Shown: positions 6,346-11,593 of the stretch, in pieces | Layout: each line of letters begins with the position of its first letter | Numbering within the stretch: the stretch's first letter is position 1 | DNA from: Vulcanimicrobiota bacterium | GTDB taxonomy: Bacteria > Vulcanimicrobiota > Vulcanimicrobiia > Vulcanimicrobiales > Vulcanimicrobiaceae | Reading direction: 5' to 3' | DNA length: 11,593 nucleotides | Assembly (NCBI GenBank): GCA_003167055.1 | Contig: PMUE01000026.1 | Coordinates: 2,485-14,077, forward strand | Made by a program: the position numbers and the translations under genes | Notes under the pieces: model-generated | Databases searched by the model: none | Seen by the model: only the letters and a program-made list of their open reading frames with translations | What the model was told of the DNA's origin: nothing

Positions 6346-7691
6346 TCGATCGAGCCCAAGTTGAACACGTCGCGCAGCGCACTTTGAATCTGCGTCGTCG
6401 TGTTGGTCTTGATCGAGTAGATCGGCACGTTGTCCGAGGCGATCTGCTTGAGCTTGGGTTGACCCTTGCGCTCGAGCGTCTTGAGCGTCAACACGACGTC
6501 GGCATCATCCCAATTGCGCGCGATCGAGGCATGGATGCGCAGGTTGTGTACCGCGCGTTCGATCTTGTTGCGCGAGACGCCGTACGGGAAAATGAGGAGC
6601 GGCTTGTCGACCGACTCGTCATGCGGATCGTGATGATGATCTAGGCTCTCCGCGATCTGCGGCATCGACTCGGTATCGGCTTCCTGCACAATCGCCACAT
6701 CGCCGCTTGCGGTCCGTTGGCGAATCTCCGGTTGAGGCTGGTAGCCGCGCAATAACGCATCGACCACCTCGGCGACGTTTTTGTGAATCGCCAGGCGATC
6801 GCGATCTTGAATTTCGACCAGCAGATCGAACGTCGGCGGGGCCTTGCGTTCAAGCACGGTTTTACGCGTGCCGCGCCGGCGCGCTTCTTCATCAGAAAGC
6901 GTTACGGCACTGATCCCGCCGAGCAGATCCGAGAGCGTCGGGTTCATCAAAAGATTTTCGAGGGTCTGACCGTGGGCTGTACCGATAAGCGTCACGCCGC
7001 GCTCAGCGATCGTGCGTGCCGCCCCGGCTTCCATTTCGGTTCCGATTTCATCGATGACGATGACTTCGGGCATGTGATTTTCGACCGCTTCGATCATCAC
7101 CGCGTGCTGCAGCCCTGGATCGGCGACTTGCATGCGGCGAGCCAGGCCAATGCCGGGATGCGGAATATCGGAATCGCCCGCAATTTCGTTCGACGTATCG
7201 ACGATCACCACGCGTTTGCGATCTTCGGAGAGAATGCGCGCGCACTCACGCAACATCGTGGTCTTGCCGACGCCCGGCCGCCCAAGTAGGCAAATCGATT
7301 TGCCGCTGCGCAGCACGTCGAGCACGATGTCAATCGTGCCGTAGACGGCGCGGCCGACACGGCAGGTCAACCCGACGATCTTGCCTTGCCGATTGCGAAT
7401 CGCACTGATGCGATGCAGTGTTTGCTCGATACCAGCCCGATTATCGGCGCCGAATTGCGAGACACGCGAGCACACGTGCCCGATGTCTTCGTTCGTCACC
7501 GGCGTTTCGGAGAGATAACGAAAATCGTTCGCAAATCGAGCCTCGGGCGGACGCCCGAGATCCAGGACGACTTCGATGATGTCTTCGAGATTGTGGAGTC
7601 GCACGAGCGACTGTCGGATGGGGAGTGGGAAGATGTCGAGGAGCTGTGAGAGTTCCCAGCTCGGGGAAACGGACTGCGCTTTGACGGCCAA
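6156..7691 (-). CDS. Ycf45-like P-loop ATPase (SpoIIIAA/R3H family), C-terminus frameshifted
   Basis: An AAA-type ATPase of the Ycf45 / single-stranded nucleic-acid binding R3H family; its cellular role is not well known. Residues below count from the TTG start. LSQLLDIFPLPIRQSL is near the N-terminus, followed by ISAIRNRQGKIVGLTCRVGRAV (95-115). Walker A GRPGVGKTT is at 137-145, VDTSNEIAGD at 164-173, Walker B VIVIDEIG at 210-217, and GTAHG and RKAPPTFD follow. A linker (about 315-360) leads to LLIFPYGVSRNKIERAV and KLKQIASDNVPIYSIKTN, typical of the family. After REAEEA the reading frame is lost: the last ~50 residues are Arg/Cys-rich nonsense, while the next frame encodes a good R3H domain (listed separately). 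The TTG at 7689-7691 is preferred because GGAGG and GAGG lie just upstream; an ATG at 7773-7775 would add 28 unconvincing residues. It follows the decarboxylase after a 147-nt gap. Confidence 0.85.
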   Translation of the reverse strand: MAVKAQSVSPSWELSQLLDIFPLPIRQSLVRLHNLEDIIEVVLDLGRPPEARFANDFRYLSETPVTNEDIGHVCSRVSQFGADNRAGIEQTLHRISAIRNRQGKIVGLTCRVGRAVYGTIDIVLDVLRSGKSICLLGRPGVGKTTMLRECARILSEDRKRVVIVDTSNEIAGDSDIPHPGIGLARRMQVADPGLQHAVMIEAVENHMPEVIVIDEIGTEMEAGAARTIAERGVTLIGTAHGQTLENLLMNPTLSDLLGGISAVTLSDEEARRRGTRKTVLERKAPPTFDLLVEIQDRDRLAIHKNVAEVVDALLRGYQPQPEIRQRTASGDVAIVQEADTESMPQIAESLDHHHDPHDESVDKPLLIFPYGVSRNKIERAVHNLRIHASIARNWDDADVVLTLKTLERKGQPKLKQIASDNVPIYSIKTNTTTQIQSALRDVFNLGSIDHEEIALREAEEASIRYCSPIRRSNCRRRRRTCAGCSINSPRSIACSRAAPASNRTAASEYLK

Positions 7692-7698
7692 CGCGGTT

Positions 7699-7708
7699 CC
7701 TCGCCTCC
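7699..7708 (-). promoter_or_regulatory. Ribosome binding site supporting the TTG start of the ATPase
   Basis: On the minus strand the leader reads GGAGGCGAGG, with the nearer GAGG (7699-7702) 7 nt before the TTG at 7691-7689. The ATG at 7775 has no such element. This makes the TTG the likeliest start. Confidence 0.6.
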
Positions 7709-7714
7709 AAGGGT

Positions 7715-7731
7715 ATCCGCATCCTGCGGAT
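7715..7731 (-). promoter_or_regulatory. Perfect 7-bp hairpin in the ATPase leader
   Basis: ATCCGCA (7715-7721) and TGCGGAT (7725-7731) are exact complements around a 3-nt loop. In the minus-strand transcript this hairpin would end 6 nt before the GGAGG of the ATPase ribosome binding site, so it could affect translation. It may also mark the tail of the upstream decarboxylase transcript, but no T-run follows. Confidence 0.4.
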
Positions 7732-7734
7732 TCA

Positions 7735-7752
7735 TGTGGATAGTTACCCACA
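7735..7752. promoter_or_regulatory. Near-palindromic 18-bp site with two DnaA-box-like halves
   Basis: TGTGGATAG (7735-7743) is followed directly by TTACCCACA (7744-7752); 14 of 18 positions are palindromic. Read outward, each half differs by one base from the DnaA box TTATCCACA (CTATCCACA and TTACCCACA). It lies in the gap between the decarboxylase and the ATPase, just upstream of the hairpin. It could be a repressor operator, a DnaA site or chance; no matching promoter boxes were found. Confidence 0.3.
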
Positions 7753-7838
7753 GCGGCTAGACGGCCCTCCCACATCTTGGGTCGAATGCCTGGGCAACCA
7801 CAAGGAGTGGGCTTCTGCGGGCGATCCTCGCGGTTGCT

Positions 7839-9371
7839 CTACTTGACCACTCGGATCTTTCTTAAAGTATCGTCGTTCGGGCCTTGTATACGTACCCCGG
7901 CTTTGAGCTCGAGTCGCAGATAGTCGATCAAATCCGGCGTGATCTCCTCGCCCGGCGCAAGCACCGGAATGCCGGGCGGGTACGGCGAGATCGTTTCAGC
8001 GCAAATGCGGCCCGCCGACTTGCGAAAATCGACAAACTCGGTGTCGGCCAAGAACGCATCGCGCGGCAACATGCGCATCGGCGGAATCGCCGGCATTTTA
8101 TACGTGCCGCGCTTGAGCCGTTGCGTGAGAATACCGGACGGCGCGTAGATGTCGAGCGGACGATCTTCACGTGCCATCTCTTCGAACGCATTCACCAAAC
8201 GGTCCGCCGCTTCGCGCGTCGTGCCGATCGTAAAGAGCGCAACGACGTTGAACAGATCGGCCAGCTCGACTTGTATGTTGTAGCGGCGGCGTAGAATCTC
8301 CGACGCCTCGTAGCCGGTGTAGCCGAGTCCGGTCACACGAACCGTCATCTTGGTCGGATCCAAGTCGAAGACGCCGTCCCGGCCCTGAATTTCTTCGCCG
8401 AATGAGTAGACGCCCTCGATGCTGTTGAGCCGGTGACGCGTCTCTTGTGCGAGCTCGATCGTTTGCGAGAGCAGCGCAGCACCTTGCGTGGCCATCTGCA
8501 TACGGGCGACGTCGAGCGAAGCGAGTAGCGGCAAATTCGGCGACGTCGACAAAAACATCTTGAGCACCGCTTTGAGGCGGTCGAGGCGCACGCGGTCGCC
8601 AATTTGATGCAGCATTGCGCCCTGCGAAAACGCCGAGAGCATCTTGTGGGTCGAGTTGATGCTCAAGTCGGCGCCGGCTTCGGTCGCCGATATCGGCAGC
8701 GCCGGATGAAACTTGAAGTGCGGTCCCCACGCCTCGTCGACCAGCAGCATCTTCCCGGCATCGTGGGTGATGCGAACGATGGATTCCAAATCAGCGGCGA
8801 CACCGTAGTAGGTCGGCGAGACGAGATAGATAGCCTTGAGGTCGGGATGCTCGGCAATCGTGCGCGCCACGGTTTCGGGCGTCACCGCATTGTCCATGTG
8901 CATCTCTTGATCGACCGCCGGCTGCATGTAGATCGGATACGCGCCGCTCATCACCAGGCCGCCCAGCATCGATTTGTGCGAGTTGCGCGGAACAGCAACC
9001 TTTTCGCCGGGGTTCAGCGCGGTCATCATCATTGCTTGATTGCCGCTGGTCGAACCGTTGACCAGAAAGAACGTGTGGTCGGCGCCGTAGGCTTCGGCCG
9101 CCAGCTCTTGCGCCTCTTTAATCGACTCGGTGGGCTGCAAGAGGTCGTCGATCCCCGGCATCGGCGTCAAGTCGATCGCAAGAATATTATCGCCGACGAA
9201 TTCACGGAACGAAAGCTCGGTACCGCGGCCTTGCATGTGCCCCGGCGTATGAAACGGCAACACGCCGGAATCGACGTACTCCAGCAGGGCTTGAAAATAC
9301 GGGGTCTTGCTTTGGTCTAATTTTGGCGGATGCTGCGTCGCGGGCTCCGCCCCCACGCGTTGGGCGGTCAC
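7839..9371 (-). CDS. Orn/Lys/Arg decarboxylase family enzyme (Bacillus SpeA/YaaO-like)
   Basis: A 510-residue fold-type I PLP enzyme of the Orn/Lys/Arg decarboxylase family (short form without a response-regulator-like wing domain, as in Bacillus SpeA and YaaO, about 480-490 residues). It would decarboxylate arginine, lysine or ornithine to a polyamine precursor; the substrate cannot be fixed from sequence. Motifs are PFHTPGHMQGRG (39-50), the phosphate cup NGSTSGNQAM (105-114), NSHKSMLGGLV (130-140), VSPTYYG (184-190), Asp212 in VDEAWGPH for the pyridine nitrogen, and the PLP lysine Lys243 in STHKMLSAFSQGAML (240-254). The C-terminal domain closes with AGRICAETISPYPPGIPVLAPGEEI (453-477), typical of this family. 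The GTG start (9369-9371) overlaps the bioB stop as GTGA, so it is translationally coupled to the biotin genes, an unusual partner. Confidence 0.9.
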   Translation of the reverse strand: MTAQRVGAEPATQHPPKLDQSKTPYFQALLEYVDSGVLPFHTPGHMQGRGTELSFREFVGDNILAIDLTPMPGIDDLLQPTESIKEAQELAAEAYGADHTFFLVNGSTSGNQAMMMTALNPGEKVAVPRNSHKSMLGGLVMSGAYPIYMQPAVDQEMHMDNAVTPETVARTIAEHPDLKAIYLVSPTYYGVAADLESIVRITHDAGKMLLVDEAWGPHFKFHPALPISATEAGADLSINSTHKMLSAFSQGAMLHQIGDRVRLDRLKAVLKMFLSTSPNLPLLASLDVARMQMATQGAALLSQTIELAQETRHRLNSIEGVYSFGEEIQGRDGVFDLDPTKMTVRVTGLGYTGYEASEILRRRYNIQVELADLFNVVALFTIGTTREAADRLVNAFEEMAREDRPLDIYAPSGILTQRLKRGTYKMPAIPPMRMLPRDAFLADTEFVDFRKSAGRICAETISPYPPGIPVLAPGEEITPDLIDYLRLELKAGVRIQGPNDDTLRKIRVVK

Positions 9372-10348
9372 GCCATTACTTCAAAGCCGAGTCGATCCAG
9401 CATCGCGAAGTCATCTTGATCGCTGCGGCCACCGGTCGTCAAGTAGTTTCCGAGCACGATGCCGCTGGCGCCGCTGCGCATGCCTAAGTCCTGCAAGCCC
9501 TGGAGCGTGATCTCGCGGCCGCCGGCGAAACGCACGAGCGCGCGCGGTAGTGCCAGCCGCGCCATCGCCACGAAGCGCAGGGCTTCGATCGGCTCGACCA
9601 GCGAGCGATCCGCGAAGGGCGTGCCCGGCCGCGGATTAAGAAAGTTTATCGGTACCTCTTCGGGCGCGAGCTGCTGCAAGGTGCACAGAAAGTCGATGCG
9701 ATCTTCGACCGTCTCGCCCATGCCGATGATGCCGCCGCAACAGACCTCGAGCCCGGCGCCGCGCACAAGTTGCAGTGTGTCCATGCGTTCGTCGAAGGTG
9801 TGCGTCGTGCACACCGACGGGAAGTAACGGCGCGACGTTTCGAGATTATGGTTAACTTTGTCGACGCCGGCTGCGACCAGCTGCATGACTTGATCTTCAC
9901 TTAGGATGCCGAGCGACACCGCGACTTTGATCGGCAGCTCCGCTTTGATCGTGCGCACTGCGTCGCAGACGCGCTCGAGCAGTCGCGAAGAGGGGCCACG
10001 AACGGCGACGACGATGCAGAATTCACCGGCACCGCGCAGATGTGCATCGCGCGCCGCGTCGACGAAGCCGTCAACGCTCGCAAGCGTTTCCGGTTCGACG
10101 TCGCTGGCAAAGCGAGCGCTCTGCGAGCAGAAGTGGCAGTCTTCGGAACAGCCGCCCTTCTTGGCGTTGTAGAGTACTTCGACGGCGATCCCGTTGCCGC
10201 AGTGTTTGGCGCGCACCGCGTCGGCAAGGGCGAGCAGATCCGGAAGATCCTCGTCCGGCAGCAACGCGAGCGATTCGAGCAGCGTACGATCGGCGGCAAC
10301 GCCATCGTCGAGCGTTCGCGTGCGGGCAGAGGCAATAGTCGGGTGCAA
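9368..10348 (-). CDS. bioB: Biotin synthase (radical SAM)
   Basis: A 326-residue radical-SAM enzyme inserting sulfur into dethiobiotin to make biotin. The SAM-cluster motif GGCSEDCHFC gives Cys67, Cys71 and Cys74. DKVNHNLETS (163-172), VCTTHTFDERMDTL (179-192), VCCGGIIGMGET (202-213), VPINFLNPRPGTP (232-244) and VRFAGGRE (272-279) follow the family. Against E. coli ligands of the [2Fe-2S] cluster, Cys97 matches Cys111, Cys188 matches Cys203 and Arg260 matches Arg273. Cys128 appears to be Ala143 (IKVAVSLG against EACMTLG), while an extra Cys204 follows Cys203 and Cys180 is nearby. The start is a TTG (10346-10348), 13 nt after bioD, with GAGG 5 nt ahead of it. The gene sits between bioD and the decarboxylase. 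Confidence 0.96.
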   Translation of the reverse strand: MHPTIASARTRTLDDGVAADRTLLESLALLPDEDLPDLLALADAVRAKHCGNGIAVEVLYNAKKGGCSEDCHFCSQSARFASDVEPETLASVDGFVDAARDAHLRGAGEFCIVVAVRGPSSRLLERVCDAVRTIKAELPIKVAVSLGILSEDQVMQLVAAGVDKVNHNLETSRRYFPSVCTTHTFDERMDTLQLVRGAGLEVCCGGIIGMGETVEDRIDFLCTLQQLAPEEVPINFLNPRPGTPFADRSLVEPIEALRFVAMARLALPRALVRFAGGREITLQGLQDLGMRSGASGIVLGNYLTTGGRSDQDDFAMLDRLGFEVMA

Positions 10349-10353
10349 TGGGT

Positions 10354-10357
10354 CCTC
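10354..10357 (-). promoter_or_regulatory. Ribosome binding site for the TTG start of bioB
   Basis: GAGG on the minus strand at 10357-10354 is 5 nt from the TTG at 10348-10346. It lies within the short gap after the bioD stop and fixes an otherwise doubtful start. Confidence 0.55.
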
Positions 10358-10361
10358 GTGA

Positions 10362-11009
10362 TTACGTAAGAAGCGAGGCGAAGATCGCGGCGCCGGTCTT
10401 TACCGAAGCGGTCTCGTCTTCGTCAAACGGCAGAATGCCAAGAATCTTGACCTTTCCCTGCAGCGTCCGCTCGACGTCGGCACGATAGTGTTCTTCGGTC
10501 GGCCCCCAACGTTCGACCAGCACCGCACCGACAAGCCTGATCCCGGCCTGCTGGCATTGGTTGGCGGTAAGCAGCGCGTGATTCACGCAGCCGAGCTTCA
10601 GCCCGACGGTGAGCACCGTATCGAACGCGCCGAGCACCGCGATGTTGCCGAAGTGCTCGCGCGCATTGAGCGGCACCATCAATCCGCCCGCACCTTCGGT
10701 AACCAGACCGTTGTCGAGGTGTGCAACTGCCTCGACGAGCTCATTCGCATGCACCTCGGGCGCTCCGTACGCGAGCGCCGCCGACCACGGATCCGCAGCT
10801 TTCTCGAACCGCGCAAGCTCGAGTGAACGCACGCCCGCGAGTTTGCCCGCACGGGCAGCGTCACCGGGAATGCCCGGCGCAAGACCCGTCTGAACGAACT
10901 TGACGATCGTCGGTGTCATGCCGGCGTTCTTGAGTGCAAGCGCCAATGCGGCAGTGACGCGCGTTTTGCCGACGTCCGTGTCGGTGCCGGTTACGAAGTA
11001 GCGATGCAT
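10362..11009 (-). CDS. bioD: Dethiobiotin synthetase
   Basis: A 215-residue P-loop enzyme that uses ATP and CO2 to close the ureido ring of 7,8-diaminopelargonate, giving dethiobiotin. The P-loop GTDTDVGKT is at residues 8-16. Lys37 in VKFVQTG corresponds to the catalytic lysine of the family, with Phe in place of the usual Pro. TEGAGGLMVPL (104-114) and VGLKLGCVNHALLT (135-148) are diagnostic, the latter contributing nucleotide and substrate contacts. Length is typical. The ATG at 11007-11009 lies inside the last 19 nt of bioF, so the two are coupled; bioB follows 13 nt after the stop. Confidence 0.96.
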   Translation of the reverse strand: MHRYFVTGTDTDVGKTRVTAALALALKNAGMTPTIVKFVQTGLAPGIPGDAARAGKLAGVRSLELARFEKAADPWSAALAYGAPEVHANELVEAVAHLDNGLVTEGAGGLMVPLNAREHFGNIAVLGAFDTVLTVGLKLGCVNHALLTANQCQQAGIRLVGAVLVERWGPTEEHYRADVERTLQGKVKILGILPFDEDETASVKTGAAIFASLLT

Positions 11010-11593
11010 TTCGCTAGTCCTTGCACGAGCAGGTCGATATGTTCGCGCTGATGATCCGATCGCACCGACAGCCGCAGGCGCGAGGAGCCTTTTGGAACGG
11101 TGGGCGGCCGAATCGCAGGCGCATGAATATTCATGCTTTCGAGGCAGCGCGCCACTTCTACCGCTCGGGCCTCACTGCCGAGCACCACCGGAACGACCGG
11201 TGACGGGCCCTCGGTCGCCGTCAAGCCGAGCGAACGCAATCCGGCACGCAGACGCGTCGCGTTGTCGTGGAGTCGCGCGCGAGCCTCGTCGCCATCGCGG
11301 ATCAGCGTGAGTGCAACGCGTGCGGCGAGCGCGATCGCGGGCGGCAGCGCGGTATCAAAGATGAAGGTGCGCGCCTCGTTTACGAGCAGGTCGATGACGG
11401 CGGCCGGACCGGCGATAAATCCGCCTAGGCCGCCGAACGCTTTCGACAGCGTGCCTAGGATCACGATGCGCGGATCATCAAGTGCGCGCGCCAAGCCGGC
11501 TCCCCGCTCACCGGTGACCCCAAGCGCGTGCGCCTCGTCGATCAAGAGCACGTCGCCTTCCTCGAGTTGCCCGAGCATGCGCTCGAGATCGAT
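10991..11593 (-). CDS. bioF: 8-amino-7-oxononanoate synthase, C-terminal half (cut by window edge)
   Basis: The visible 200 residues belong to the alpha-oxoamine synthase family of PLP enzymes. BioF condenses pimeloyl-ACP/CoA with L-alanine to 8-amino-7-oxononanoate at the start of biotin ring assembly. LLIDEAHALGVTGERGAG (about 16-33 of the fragment) holds the Asp and His that contact PLP. GTLSKAFGGLGGFIAG (47-62) carries the PLP lysine, and IRPPTVPKGSSRLRLSVRSDH near the end is typical of BioF/Kbl proteins. Roughly 180 N-terminal residues lie beyond base 11593. Kbl or another oxoamine synthase would share these motifs; the bioD and bioB neighbours decide for BioF. Its 3' end overlaps bioD by 19 nt. 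Confidence 0.92.
   Translation of the reverse strand: MDLERMLGQLEEGDVLLIDEAHALGVTGERGAGLARALDDPRIVILGTLSKAFGGLGGFIAGPAAVIDLLVNEARTFIFDTALPPAIALAARVALTLIRDGDEARARLHDNATRLRAGLRSLGLTATEGPSPVVPVVLGSEARAVEVARCLESMNIHAPAIRPPTVPKGSSRLRLSVRSDHQREHIDLLVQGLAKCIATS

Noticed and set aside
7692..7775. An N-terminal extension of the ATPase from the ATG at 7775
   Set aside because: The extra 28 residues contain the hairpin and palindrome, show no family likeness, and the ATG lacks a ribosome binding site, unlike the TTG at 7691.
8604..9320. A 238-codon plus-strand frame over the decarboxylase
   Set aside because: It is antisense to strong PLP-enzyme motifs and has Arg/His/Gln-rich, family-less sequence.
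1..11593. CRISPR arrays, tRNA genes, insertion sequences
   Set aside because: No regularly spaced repeats, tRNA cloverleaf pattern, transposase or terminal inverted repeats were seen on either strand.

Overview
This window looks like ordinary chromosomal DNA from a GC-rich bacterium. Coding is dense, with many overlapping or nearly touching genes and frequent GTG and TTG starts. No mobile element, tRNA, rRNA or CRISPR array was seen. I cannot name the lineage with confidence. A Ycf45-like R3H ATPase, a Bacillus-type Orn/Lys/Arg decarboxylase beside tmk-holB, and a DUF151 nuclease-like protein would fit a Terrabacteria-type or candidate phylum such as Eremiobacterota (WPS-2), but that is a guess.

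Layout. (1) Bases 1-464, minus: the N-terminal part of a glutamate dehydrogenase, cut by the window edge. (2) 580-1674, minus: ychF (OLA1-type ATPase/GTPase). (3) 1759-3783, plus: an apparent three-gene operon of a DUF151/BFN protein, S-methyl-5'-thioadenosine phosphorylase and a six-helix membrane protein, diverging from ychF. (4) 3787-5414, minus: tmk-holB, coupled by a GTGA start/stop overlap; holB converges on the membrane protein with 3 nt between stops. (5) 5443-6345, plus: a PilZ-like protein, diverging from tmk across 28 nt and running about 190 nt antisense into the end of the next gene. (6) 6156-7691, minus: a Ycf45-like P-loop ATPase whose C-terminal R3H domain has been thrown out of frame by a one-base loss. 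(7) 7839-11593, minus: a biotin cluster bioF(partial)-bioD-bioB followed by an Orn/Lys/Arg decarboxylase, all overlapping or tightly spaced.

How the genes relate. bioF, bioD and bioB give the last steps of biotin synthesis (8-amino-7-oxononanoate synthase, dethiobiotin synthetase, biotin synthase). tmk and holB join dTTP supply to the replicative clamp loader. The minus-strand order decarboxylase ... tmk-holB resembles the yaaO-tmk-...-holB block of Bacillus subtilis, here with an ATPase and an opposing PilZ-like gene inserted. MTA phosphorylase recycles methylthioadenosine, a by-product of aminopropyl transfer in polyamine synthesis, so it may connect loosely with the decarboxylase.

No clearly new multi-gene system is evident. 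The points most worth a second look are the frameshift that removes the R3H domain, a biotin synthase lacking one of the canonical cluster cysteines, the long convergent overlap, and a hairpin plus DnaA-box-like palindrome in the leader of the ATPase gene.
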